This document shows, in pieces, positions 18,833 through 28,300 of a DNA stretch of 64,000 nucleotides. Each line of letters begins with the position of its first letter. Within the stretch, counting starts at the first letter, position 1. The translations under genes were made by a program, and so were the position numbers. Under the pieces are notes generated by a model. The model did no database searches. It was given only the letters and a program-made list of their open reading frames with translations, and was not told the DNA's origin. This DNA is from Cellulomonas fengjieae (GTDB lineage Bacteria > Actinomycetota > Actinomycetes > Actinomycetales > Cellulomonadaceae): assembly GCF_018388465.1 (NCBI RefSeq), contig NZ_CP074404.1:2604001-2668000 (forward strand). The letters are read 5' to 3'.

Positions 18833-19528
18833 TCAGGCCCGCTCGGCGTTCGCGCCCGTCTCGAACCGGAAGCCCATCCCCCGCACCGTCGTGACGTACC
18901 GCGGGTTGTTCGCGTCGTCACCGAGCTTGCGGCGCAGCCACGAGACGTGCATGTCGAGGGTCTTGGTCGAACCCGTCGGGTCCGAGCCCCAGACCTCACG
19001 CATGAGCGTCTCGCGGGCGACGACCGTGCCCGCGGCGCCCACGAGCACGCGCAGCAGGTCGAACTCCTTGGCGGTGAGGTGCAGCTCGCGCTCGCCCTGG
19101 AAGGCACGGTGCGCGGCGACGTCGACCCGCACGTTCTGGGCGTGCAGCTCGTCCTCGTCGGCGGGGTCGCCCACGCTGCGGCGCAGCAGGGCGCGGACGC
19201 GGGCGAGGAGCTCGGCCAGGCGGAACGGCTTGGTCACGTAGTCGTCGGCGCCCGCGTCGAGGCCGACGACCAGGTCGACCTCGTCGGCTCGCGCGGTGAG
19301 GACGAGCAACGGGGTCGTCAGGCCCAGGTTGCGGATGGCGCGGGCGACGTCGAGGCCGTCCATGTCCGGCAGGCCGAGGTCGAGGACCACCAGGTCAGCC
19401 GCCGCAGCCCCGTCGATGGCGCCTTGACCAGTACCTTGCACGCGCACGTCGTAACCTTCACGCCCGAGGGCGCGGGCCAAGGGTTCGGCAATGGCAGGGT
19501 CGTCCTCGGCCAGCAGCACCTGGGTCAT
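18833..19528 (-). CDS. OmpR/PhoB-family response regulator
   Basis: A 231-residue regulator. The receiver domain has the acidic pocket at LLAEDDPA, the phosphoacceptor Asp in VVLDLGLPDMDG, the conserved Thr/Ala switch in LTARAD, and Lys in YVTKPF. A winged-helix DNA-binding domain follows (LTAKEFDLLRVL, REVWG, DMHVSWLRRKLGDD, TVRGMGFRF). It pairs with the downstream HAMP histidine kinase. On the minus strand TAGCAT lies exactly six bases before the ATG, suggesting a leaderless transcript. Confidence 0.93.
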   Translation of the reverse strand: MTQVLLAEDDPAIAEPLARALGREGYDVRVQGTGQGAIDGAAAADLVVLDLGLPDMDGLDVARAIRNLGLTTPLLVLTARADEVDLVVGLDAGADDYVTKPFRLAELLARVRALLRRSVGDPADEDELHAQNVRVDVAAHRAFQGERELHLTAKEFDLLRVLVGAAGTVVARETLMREVWGSDPTGSTKTLDMHVSWLRRKLGDDANNPRYVTTVRGMGFRFETGANAERA

Positions 19529-19681
19529 TCGCCCATGCTAGGTCATGGCACGGTCTTGACCACCAGCGGGGCGCGCCCACAGGTTTGCGTGAACCGGGTG
19601 CGCCCGCGGGCGGAGCCGCCGACGACCCGTGTCGTCCCCCGGGCGCACGTCTCCCCGCGTGCTGCGCCCTACCCTCGTGGG
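19529..19681. promoter_or_regulatory. Divergent promoter region between two two-component systems
   Basis: This 153-base region drives both systems outward. TAGCAT at 19535-19540 (minus) and TACCCT at 19670-19675 (plus) each sit exactly six bases before their start codons. No ribosome-binding site is seen for either gene. No clear palindromic operator is visible between them. TTGACC at 19556-19561 on the plus strand is a possible -35-like element but is too far from TACCCT to pair with it. Confidence 0.45.
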
Positions 19682-21004
19682 GTGACGAGATGGGAGCGCC
19701 TGCTGCGCTGGGAGGAGGAACACCGGTTCGCGGTCGACGCCACCGGCACCGGGATCCTGCTGCTGTTCGTCCTGGTGACGGCGACCCACATCACGAGCGC
19801 GGCAGGTGACCCGGCGCGGAGCGTCGTGACGCTCCTGGTCTCCCTGCTCATCGTGGCGCCGCTGGCCTGGCGCCGGGTGCGGCCCACCGCCTCGGCGGCG
19901 GCCGTCTACACGGCCGCGCTGCTGCAGCTCGCCTTCTACACCCCCCTCGTGGTGCCCGCCGACTTCGCCGTCCTGCTGGCGCTCTACTCGGTCACCGTGC
20001 ACGGCCCGCGGTGGGCGCACCGGGTCGCCATCGCCGGTGCGCTCGTCGGCTGCCTCCTGCTCGGCGTGGCGATGAACGGCTGGTACAACAGCGCCGGCGC
20101 GTCGTCGACCGCCGTGTTCACCGGCGTGGTGGCCCTGTCCGTCTGGGCGTTCGGGCTCGTCCGGCGCTCGCGCCGCGAGACCATCGAGGCCCTGGTCGAC
20201 CGGGCCGAGCGCCTGGAGGTCGAGCGGGACCAGCAGTCCCAGATCGCCACGGCGGCCGAGCGCGCCCGCATCGCGCGCGAGATGCACGACATCGTCGCCC
20301 ACTCGCTGACGGTGATGATCGCCCAGGCGGACGGCGGCCGGTACGCCGCCGACGCCGACCCCTCGGCCGCGCCCCGCGCGCTGGGCACGATCGCCGAGAC
20401 CGGCCGCGCCGCCCTCACCGACATGCGCCGCCTGCTCGGGGTGCTGCGCGGCAGCGCGGAGCCGATCCCGTCGGCCGGTCAGGTCCCGGCGGTGCCCGGA
20501 CCCGGCGGGCTGCGCCCGGCCGCGACGCAAGACTTCGCCCCGCAGCCCGCCGAGTCCGACATCGGGGCCCTGGTCGAGCAGATGCGGGCCAGCGGCCTGC
20601 GCGCCTCGCTGGTCCGCATGGGAGAGCCGCGCAACCTGCCCCCCGGCGCGGGGCTCACGGTCTTCCGGATCGCGCAGGAGTCGCTGACCAACGTGCTCAA
20701 GCACGCCGGTCCCGACCCGTTGGTCACGGTGCTGGTCCAGTGGCTGCCGGCGGCCATCGTGCTCGAGGTCAGCGACGACGGCCGCGGTGCGTCGGCGGCG
20801 AGCCCCGACGGTCTCGGCCAGGGCCTGGTCGGCATGCGCGAGCGCGCCGCCATGTTCGGCGGCTCCGTCAGCGCCGGGCCGCGACCCGGTGGCGGCTTCC
20901 GCGTCCGGGCACAGCTGCCCACCCCCACAGACACCGCCCCCAGCACCGCCAGCCCCGACGAGAGGACGACACCCGTGCCGAGCACCCAGGACGAGCGCCG
21001 ATGA
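19682..21004 (+). CDS. NarL-type sensor histidine kinase (HisKA_3)
   Basis: A 440-residue kinase when started at the GTG at 19682. Upstream frame is antisense to the other kinase. Four or five membrane helices fill residues 22-165. The dimerisation/phosphoacceptor helix has REMHDIVAHSLTVM, and the ATPase domain has FRIAQESLTNVLKHAG, VSDDGRG and GLVGMRERAAMFGG. A Pro/Thr-rich tail ends the protein. It overlaps the response-regulator gene by 4 bases (ATGA). The downstream ABC transporter suggests a LiaS/VraS-like envelope or drug sensor, which is inference from context. Confidence 0.9.
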   Translation: MTRWERLLRWEEEHRFAVDATGTGILLLFVLVTATHITSAAGDPARSVVTLLVSLLIVAPLAWRRVRPTASAAAVYTAALLQLAFYTPLVVPADFAVLLALYSVTVHGPRWAHRVAIAGALVGCLLLGVAMNGWYNSAGASSTAVFTGVVALSVWAFGLVRRSRRETIEALVDRAERLEVERDQQSQIATAAERARIAREMHDIVAHSLTVMIAQADGGRYAADADPSAAPRALGTIAETGRAALTDMRRLLGVLRGSAEPIPSAGQVPAVPGPGGLRPAATQDFAPQPAESDIGALVEQMRASGLRASLVRMGEPRNLPPGAGLTVFRIAQESLTNVLKHAGPDPLVTVLVQWLPAAIVLEVSDDGRGASAASPDGLGQGLVGMRERAAMFGGSVSAGPRPGGGFRVRAQLPTPTDTAPSTASPDERTTPVPSTQDERR

Positions 21005-21720
21005 CCGCCACCGCACCGATCCGCGTCGGGCTCGTGGACGACCAGCAGCTGGTCCGCGCCGGGTTCCGGATGGTCATCGACTCCCAGGCGGACCTGCAGG
21101 TGGTGCTCGAGGCCGGGGACGGCGCGCAGGCCGTGCGCGCACTGGACCCCGCGGCCCACACCGCCACGGGGCCCGTCGACGTCGTGCTCATGGACGTGCG
21201 GATGCCGACGATGGACGGGCTCACCGCGACCGCGCAGATCACGGCGCGCGCGACCGACGCCTCCCCCGCGCCCCGGGTCATCGTGCTGACCACCTTCGAC
21301 CTCGACGAGTACGTGCTCTCGGCGATCCGCGCCGGCGCCAGCGGGTTCCTGCTCAAGGACGCGCCGCCCGAGGAGATGCTCGCGGCCATCCGCACCGTGC
21401 ACCACGGCGACGCCGTCATCGCCCCGTCGAGCACCAAGCGTCTGCTCGAGCACCTGGTCACAGCGCTGCCACCCGACGAGCCCGGCGCGCCCTCCGACCC
21501 CGCGCGCGTGGCCGTCGCCTCGCTGACCGACCGCGAGCGCGAGGTCCTCGTCCTCATGGCGCGGGGCCGGTCCAACACCGAGATCGGCAGCGACCTGTTC
21601 GTCGCCGAGGCGACCGTCAAGACTCACGTCGGCCGGATCCTGGCCAAGCTGCGCGCACGCGACCGCGTGCAGGCCGTCGTGGTCGCCTACGAGACCGGTC
21701 TGGTCCGGCCGGGCTCGTAG
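21001..21720 (+). CDS. NarL/LuxR-family response regulator
   Basis: A 239-residue regulator with receiver domain (GLVDDQQLVRAGF, phosphoacceptor Asp in VLMDVRMPTMDG, Lys in FLLKDAPPEEM) and a C-terminal LuxR-type helix-turn-helix (LTDREREVLVLMARGRSN, EATVKTHVGRILAKL). The start ATG overlaps the kinase stop, so the pair is translationally coupled. A hairpin follows the stop and an ABC transporter operon begins 119 bases on, a plausible target of this system. Confidence 0.93.
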   Translation: MTATAPIRVGLVDDQQLVRAGFRMVIDSQADLQVVLEAGDGAQAVRALDPAAHTATGPVDVVLMDVRMPTMDGLTATAQITARATDASPAPRVIVLTTFDLDEYVLSAIRAGASGFLLKDAPPEEMLAAIRTVHHGDAVIAPSSTKRLLEHLVTALPPDEPGAPSDPARVAVASLTDREREVLVLMARGRSNTEIGSDLFVAEATVKTHVGRILAKLRARDRVQAVVVAYETGLVRPGS

Positions 21721-21722
21721 CA

Positions 21723-21769
21723 CCCGGGCCGGTCCGTCGGTCCACGGGATGACGGACCACCCGCCCGGG
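21723..21769 (+). terminator. Stem-loop after the NarL-type regulator
   Basis: Nested inverted repeats: CCCGGGC (21723) pairs with GCCCGGG (21763), and GGTCCGTC (21731-21738) pairs with GACGGACC (21751-21758) around a 12-base loop. There is no T-run, as is usual in this genome, so it could be a terminator or a partial attenuator between the regulator and the ABC operon. Confidence 0.5.
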
Positions 21770-21839
21770 GCCTGATGTGCCCGGGGGCACCGGCTCCGTA
21801 GCGTCGGGGACGTCGTCATCCGTACCGAAGGAGCCAGTC

Positions 21840-22634
21840 GTGGACACCACCGTCTTCCGCCCGTCCGACGAGGGGCCGCCGCCCGTACCGGGATCGGTCG
21901 CCGTGAGCGCCCGGTCCCTCTCCAAGTTCTACGGGCAGGGCGCGGCCGAGGTCCGGGCGCTCGACGGGGTCGACGTCGACTTCGCCGCGGGGGCCTTCAC
22001 CGCGATCATGGGGCCGTCCGGCTCCGGCAAGTCGACGCTCATGCACGTCCTGGCCGGCCTGGACCAGGCCACGTCGGGCACCGCCCGCCTGGGCGCCACC
22101 GACATCACGTCGCTGGACGACGCGGCGCTGACCCGGCTGCGCCGCGACCGGGTGGGCTTCGTGTTCCAGAGCTTCAACCTGCTGCCGATGTTCACCGCGG
22201 AGCAGAACATCCTGCTGCCGCTCGAGCTGGCGGGCACGGCGGTCGATCGGCCGTGGTTCGACACGCTCGTGTCCACGCTCGGGCTCGGCCAGCGGCTCAC
22301 GCACCGGCCGGCGGAGCTGTCCGGTGGCCAGCAGCAACGCGTGGCGATCGCCCGCGCACTGATCGCGAAGCCCGAGGTCGTCTTCGCCGACGAGCCCACC
22401 GGCAACCTCGACTCCCGGTCCGGTGCCGAGGTGCTGAGCTTCCTGCGCCGCTCGGTGCGCGAGCTGGGCCGCACGATCATCATGGTCACCCACGACCCCA
22501 CGGCCGCCGCGTACGCGGACCGTGTCGTGCTGCTGGCCGACGGCCGGATCGCCGGCGACATCGCGGACCCGACGCCGGAGTCCGTGCTCACCGGCCTCGA
22601 CGCGCTGCGCTCGCTGGACCAGGTGGCCCTCTGA
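21840..22634 (+). CDS. ABC transporter ATP-binding protein (MacB/LolD type)
   Basis: A 264-residue ATPase. Walker A is GPSGSGKST, the signature is LSGGQQQRVAIARAL, Walker B is VVFADEPT with GNLDS following, and the switch His is in MVTHDP. This subfamily partners with FtsX-like permeases and powers export or mechanotransmission rather than import. The GTG start at 21840 has AAGGAG six bases upstream; the longer frame from 21777 is not supported. The permease gene begins at the last base of its stop codon. The preceding two-component system probably regulates it (inference). Confidence 0.92.
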   Translation: MDTTVFRPSDEGPPPVPGSVAVSARSLSKFYGQGAAEVRALDGVDVDFAAGAFTAIMGPSGSGKSTLMHVLAGLDQATSGTARLGATDITSLDDAALTRLRRDRVGFVFQSFNLLPMFTAEQNILLPLELAGTAVDRPWFDTLVSTLGLGQRLTHRPAELSGGQQQRVAIARALIAKPEVVFADEPTGNLDSRSGAEVLSFLRRSVRELGRTIIMVTHDPTAAAYADRVVLLADGRIAGDIADPTPESVLTGLDALRSLDQVAL

Positions 22635-25222
22635 TGCTGCGACTGACCCTGGCGCAGATGCGCCGCAGCGTCGGTCGTCTGACCGCCGCCGCGGTCGCCA
22701 TCGCGATCGGCACGGCCTTCCTGGCCACGACCCTGCTGGCCGGCAACGTCATCACCCGGACCGGGTACGACGCGGTGACCGCGACGTACGCCGACGCCGA
22801 CGTCGTGCTGACCGGGGAGATCACCGACGCCACGCTCGACGACGTCCGGGTGCTGCCCGGGGTGGACTCGGTGGCGGTGCTCGCCCCCACCGGGATCGAG
22901 ATCCGCAAGGGTGGCGCGAGTCGCTGGCAGATGATGCTGCCCACCTCGGACAACCCGCGCCTGAGCTCGCTGGAGGTCCTGGACGGCACCGAACCGTCGT
23001 CCGCGGGCGAGATCGCGCTGCCGGCGACGACCGCGAAGGCCCTCGACGTGGGCGTGGGCGACACCGTCCAGGTCCGGTGGATGTCCGACGAGCCCGCCGA
23101 CGACGCCACCGCGGACGCCGACGGTGCGGTGACCACCGAGGAGACGTGGCGGACGGTCGACGACGCGGTCGTGGTGACGGGCATCGCGACCGACCCGGCG
23201 GACGCGTGGGCCGCGACCGGCGGCGCAGGCCTGATGACAGCGCAGGACGCCCTGCGCTGGACCGGGGCCGACTCGCTCGCGGACCTCAGCACGGCGGGGC
23301 TCGTCACCGCGCAACCGGGCACGAGCGCCGAGACCCTGCGCGACGCCGTCGCAGCCGCGGCACCCGGTGCGGACGTGCTGACCAGGGACGAGGCCGCCGC
23401 CGAGGCGGTCGCCGAGTTCTCGGCCGGCGGAAACCTCCTGGTGACCGTCGTGCTCGGCTTCGCCGCCGTCGCGCTCCTCGTCGCCGCGCTGGTCATCGCC
23501 AACACCTTCCAGGTGCTGGTGGCGCAGCGCACCCGCACGCTCGCGCTGCTGCGGTGCGTGGGAGCCGGCAAGGGTCAGCTGCGCCGCTCGGTGCTGACGG
23601 AGGCCGGGATCCTGGGGCTCATCGCGTCGGTGGTCGGGCTCGCCGCCGGCATGGCGCTGGCGCAGGCCGCGCTGCTGGTGCTGGGCCGCCTCGACCTGGG
23701 CGTCCCGCTGCCCAGCACGATCCAGGTGACCGTGCCGGTCGTCCTGCTCCCGCTCCTGGTGGGCATCCTCGTCACCGTGCTCGCCTCGTTGGTGCCGGCG
23801 CGCGAGGCCACGCGGGTCTCCCCCATGGCGGCGCTGCGGCCGGTGGACGCCCCGGTCGTCAGCAGGCGCGGGGGCAAGGTGCGCCTCGCAGCCGCCCTCG
23901 TCCTCATGGTGGGCGGGGTCGCGATGCTGCTGCTGTCGGCGGTCCTGGCCCGCAGCGGCGGCGCCGACCCGATGCTGCTGCTCGGCGCCGGAGTCCTGGC
24001 GGGCGCGCTGTCGTTCGTCGGGGTCCTCCTCGGTGCCGTGTTCTGGGTGCCCAAGGTGGTCTCGCTCGCCGGTCGGGCGCTGTCCGGCACGGGCACCAGT
24101 GCTCGCCTCGCAGCCGCCAACACGGTGCGCAACCCGAGCCGCACGGCGGCGACGAGCACCGCGCTGCTCATCGGCGTGACGCTCGTGGCGATGATGAGCA
24201 CGGGTGCTGCGAGCGCACGGGTCTCGCTGGCGCAGGAGCTCGACGAGCGCTACCCGGTGGACCTGATGGTCGACGCGTCGGTCCAGGGTGACGACGCCGC
24301 ACTGGCGGAAGGGCTGGCGACGGAGGTCGCGGACGTCTCCGGAGTGCGGACCGTCCTCGAGATGCGGGTCGCTTCGGTCCTGATCGGCGACGAGTGGGTC
24401 ACGGTGGCTGCCCCCGCCGCCGGTGCGACGACGGACGTCCTGCGCGATCCCCGCGTCGTGTCCGGGCTGGCCGACGACACCCTGGTGCTTCCCAAGCGGG
24501 TCGGTCAGCAGATCACCGTCGACTCGGCCACCCTGACCGCGTACGCCGAGGGCGGGGACGGCTCGACGCCGGCCCCCGGGGGCTCGGCCGCGACGCTCGA
24601 GATGGTCCGCAGCGACCTGGGCGGCGGCTTCGCCCTCGTCACACCCAGCACGTTCGAGGCGCTCGCGCCGCAGGCCCAGGTCGTGATGCTCTGGGTCGGT
24701 CTCGCTCCCGGGGCGGACGAGGCAGAGGTGCTGCAGGACGTGCGCGCAGCGCTGCCGGACACGCCCGCCGAGGTGAGCAGCGCGGCGGCGCAGCGTGCCG
24801 GCAACGAGCGGCTCATCGACACGTTCCTCGCGATCGTCGTCGGGCTGCTGGCGGTGGCCGTGGTCATCGCACTCATCGGCGTGGCCAACACGCTGTCGCT
24901 GTCGGTGCTGGAGCGGCGTCGCGAGTCCGCGACCCTGCGTGCGATCGGGCTGTCCCGCCGCCAGCTGCGCTGGATGCTGGCGGTCGAGGGCATGCTCATC
25001 GCCGGTGTCGGCGCGCTGCTGGGGGCCGTGCTCGGCCTGCTGTACGGCTGGGCGGGCGCCGCCATCGTGTTCGGGGAGGTCAGCGGCGTCGTGCTCGTGG
25101 TCCCGTGGACCGACCTGCTGCTCGTGCTGCTGGTCGCCCTGGTCGCGGGTCTGCTCGCCTCGGTGCTGCCGGGCCGCGCGGCCGCGCGCACCTCGCCCGT
25201 GGCGGCGCTCGCCGTCGACTGA
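22634..25222 (+). CDS. FtsX-like ABC transporter permease (two FtsX domains)
   Basis: An 862-residue permease. A first membrane helix is near residues 15-37, followed by an extracytoplasmic domain of about 220 residues (MacB_PCD-like). Then comes an FtsX domain with three helices containing NTFQVLVAQRTRTLALLRCVGAG. A central helix pair and a second extracytoplasmic domain lead to a final FtsX domain with NTLSLSVLERRRESATLRAIG. This duplicated layout is typical of actinobacterial MacB-like exporters of lipids, peptides or antibiotics. The start at 22634 shares one base with the ATPase stop. The substrate cannot be predicted. Confidence 0.9.
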   Translation: MLRLTLAQMRRSVGRLTAAAVAIAIGTAFLATTLLAGNVITRTGYDAVTATYADADVVLTGEITDATLDDVRVLPGVDSVAVLAPTGIEIRKGGASRWQMMLPTSDNPRLSSLEVLDGTEPSSAGEIALPATTAKALDVGVGDTVQVRWMSDEPADDATADADGAVTTEETWRTVDDAVVVTGIATDPADAWAATGGAGLMTAQDALRWTGADSLADLSTAGLVTAQPGTSAETLRDAVAAAAPGADVLTRDEAAAEAVAEFSAGGNLLVTVVLGFAAVALLVAALVIANTFQVLVAQRTRTLALLRCVGAGKGQLRRSVLTEAGILGLIASVVGLAAGMALAQAALLVLGRLDLGVPLPSTIQVTVPVVLLPLLVGILVTVLASLVPAREATRVSPMAALRPVDAPVVSRRGGKVRLAAALVLMVGGVAMLLLSAVLARSGGADPMLLLGAGVLAGALSFVGVLLGAVFWVPKVVSLAGRALSGTGTSARLAAANTVRNPSRTAATSTALLIGVTLVAMMSTGAASARVSLAQELDERYPVDLMVDASVQGDDAALAEGLATEVADVSGVRTVLEMRVASVLIGDEWVTVAAPAAGATTDVLRDPRVVSGLADDTLVLPKRVGQQITVDSATLTAYAEGGDGSTPAPGGSAATLEMVRSDLGGGFALVTPSTFEALAPQAQVVMLWVGLAPGADEAEVLQDVRAALPDTPAEVSSAAAQRAGNERLIDTFLAIVVGLLAVAVVIALIGVANTLSLSVLERRRESATLRAIGLSRRQLRWMLAVEGMLIAGVGALLGAVLGLLYGWAGAAIVFGEVSGVVLVVPWTDLLLVLLVALVAGLLASVLPGRAAARTSPVAALAVD

Positions 25223-25229
25223 CGCCGTC

Positions 25230-25264
25230 CCACAGGCCCGCCGAACCGACCGGCGGGCCTGTGG
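25230..25264 (+). terminator. Strong hairpin terminator after the ABC transporter operon
   Basis: A perfect 14-base-pair stem (CCACAGGCCCGCCG at 25230-25243 with CGGCGGGCCTGTGG at 25251-25264) closes a 7-base loop, eight bases after the permease stop. It lacks a T-tract but is among the strongest hairpins in the window. Confidence 0.75.
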
Positions 25265-25334
25265 ACGGCCGACCCGTCCCCGCCGGCCGGAGGGCGGGTC
25301 CCCGGATCCCGGGGTAGGCCCCCAGAGTCACCGC

Positions 25335-28300
25335 GTGCGGTTCACCCTGCTCCACCCCGACCCCTCGCGAGGGCCCGGCCTGCACCCCACCGACGTCGAG
25401 GCGGACGTCGGCATCGCGCTGTCCGCACTGCGGCCCGCGCTCGCACGCGCGAGCGGGTACGCGGGCTGGGCGAGTGCCGGTATCCGGCCCGCCGTGGGGG
25501 ACGTCGCTCTCGACGAGCACCACGTGGTCGGTCAGCCGCCGCTGGTCCACGGGTGCGTCCTGCGCACGGGGACCGGCGCCCCGTCGGAGGCCGTTCTCGC
25601 GGTGCGCTCGCCGTGGCACGTGGCCGTCGTCGCGGGCCCGGACAGCGGCGGCGTGCTCGCGGTGCCCGCCGTCGGCACGGTGCGCCTCGGGCCCCCGGGA
25701 CGCACCGACGCGCCGTCCCTGACCGTGCACGACCCCACCCTGACCACCGTGCACCTGCGGCTGCGCGGCCGGCGCGTGCGCGCACGGGTCGGGCGCGGGC
25801 CGTGGCGGCGGTGGCGACCGGACCGTCCCCACCGGGTCGGGCGGACGACGCTGGTCGTGCGCGGGGAGCCCCGCGACCGGACGCCCCACCAGCGGGCGCC
25901 CGACGAGGTGCCGTCGACGATGGCCCGGCCGGTCACCTGGCTGGCTCCCCTGCTCGGCACCGTGGCCCTCGCGGCCGCGCTCCGGCAGCCCCTGCTCCTG
26001 GTTGCCGGCCTGGCCGTGCCCCTCCTCGCGCTCGGCCCGGCTGCCGTCACCCGCTGGCGCCGCCGCGGCCGCGCGCCCGCCGACGACGCGGTGCTCGACC
26101 TCGCGGCGCTGGCCGCTGCCACCGCGCACGCCCGCGTCACCGCCACCGCCGAGCCCATCCTGCTCGAACCGCCCTGGGACCCCGGCGGCTCGCTGGCGGT
26201 CGTCGGCCCGCGCGACCTGGCCCTCCCGGTCGCACGGGCCGCCGTGCTCGGCGCCCTGGGCACCCACCTGGGCACCCGCCTGGCCGTCCGCAGCCTGCGG
26301 TCGAAGGACTGGGCGTGGTGCGTCTGGGCGACCGCTGCCGACGCCCCGCTGCCCCGCGGGGTGGAGCCGGCACTGGTCGTCGCCGACCAGCCGCCCGATC
26401 CGGCGGCCCTCGCGCGGTGGCGGTCGCAGGCCCCGGCGGCGCAGCGCGTGCTGGTGCTCACCGAGTCGGTGGCCGGGGTGCCGGCGTGGTGCCGGGCGCG
26501 GCTCGAGGTCGGGCACCGCTCGGTGCGCCTGCACGACGCCGGGGGTCGGGTCGAGGAGGTCCCACGGCACGGCATCTCCGTGCAGCGCGCCGAGGACCAG
26601 GTGCGCGCCGCCGCGGCCGTGCACGCGTCGGTCGAGTCGTGCGGACCCGACGTCGCGGCGACGCTCCCGACCCAGGTGTCGCTCGCGGACCTCGACGGCA
26701 TCCCGGCTCCCGGGGCCGTGGCCCAGGCCTGGGCGACGCCGCGCACCGGGCTGGTCGCGGCGCTCGGGACGGGCGCAGGCGGCACCACCTCGGTCGACCT
26801 GGTCGGCGACGGGCCGCACGCCCTGGTGGCGGGCACGACCGGTGCCGGGAAGTCGGAGCTGCTCACCACCCTCGTCCTGTCGCTGGCCCTGACGCACCCC
26901 CCGGACCGCCTGGCGATCCTGCTGGTCGACTTCAAGGGCGGGACGGGACTCGGTCCGGTGGCGGTGCTCCCCCACGTCCTGGAGCACGTCACCGACCTCG
27001 ACGCGGCGCATGCCCGGCGGGTTCTCGCCGCGTTGCGGGGCGAGCTGCGCCGGCGGGAGACCGTGCTCGCCGCGGCGGGGGCGCGCGACCTGGCCGAGCT
27101 GGATCCGGCTGCCGGGGCGCCGCCCCGGCTGCTCGTGGTGGTCGACGAGCTGCGCGCACTCACCGAGGACGTGCCCGACGCCTCGGCGGCGCTCACCCGG
27201 ATCGCGGCGCAGGGCCGTGCGCTCGGCGTGCACCTCGTCCTCGCGACGCAGCGCCCGGCCGGAGCCGTCGCCGCGGACCTGCGCGCCAACGTCGCCCTGC
27301 GCATCGCCCTGCGCGTGACCGACCCCGCCGACTCGACCGACGTGCTCGACGCGCCGGACGCGGCCCTCCTCGACCCGACCACGCCGGGCCGGGCGTGGGT
27401 GCGCCGGGGGACGCGCCCGCTCGAGCCGGTGCAGGTCGCCCGGGCGGTCGCGGGGTCGTCCGGCCCCGGGGTGGTCGCGGCACGACCGTGGTGCGACGCC
27501 GTGGGGGGCTGGTCACCGACAGCACCCCCGCCAGCCGCCGACGACGCGTGCGCGGCCTGGCTGCGCGCCGCCGACGCCGCTGCCCGCGCGCGTCCCACGA
27601 CCGCACGTCCGCCGTGGTTGCCGGCCCTGCCCCCGGTCGTCCGCACCGGCGACGTGCCCGACGGTCCGGGACTCGCCCTGGCCGTCGCGGACCTGCCGGA
27701 CGAGCAGCGCCGCGGGGCGGTGCGGTGGGAGCCGGCCGACGGTCCCCTCCTCGTCGTCGGAGGGCCCCGGTCCGGACGCACGACCACCCTGGTGGCCGCG
27801 GGCGCCGGGGCGCTCGCGCGCGGGTGGGAGGTGCACGCGATCGGGCTGCCCGCCGAAGCCGTGGCGCACCTGCGCGACGTGGATCCCGACGGAGGGCTGG
27901 GCAGCGTGCTCGCGACGGAGGACGCCCGTGCGGTCGCGCGCCTGCTCGAGCTCGTCGCCACGGCCCAGCGCCGCCGGGTGCTGGTCGTCGTCGACCGCCT
28001 CGACCTGCTGCTCGACTCGCTCGGCCTCCTGGCGCGGGGGGCGGGCGCTGACCGGCTGACCGCGCTGTGGCGCGGCAGGTCGGGCGGGGCCGCCCTCGCG
28101 GCCGCTGCCGGTCCCGGCGGGGCGGCGCTCCAGCACGCGGCCGCATTCACGCACCGGCTCGTCCTCCCACTGGCCGACTCCGCCCTGGACGCGCTGGCGG
28201 GCGTGCCGGCCGCGCTCGCGGGACGCCGCACCACGCCGGGCCGGGCCGTCCACGTGCACGCGGCGGGCGCCGAGCTGTGCCAGGTGGTCCTCCCGGAGCG

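Noticed and set aside
25080..28234. Large minus-strand frames opposite the FtsK-like gene
   Set aside because: No motif, biased composition, and fully overlapped by a gene with three intact P-loops.
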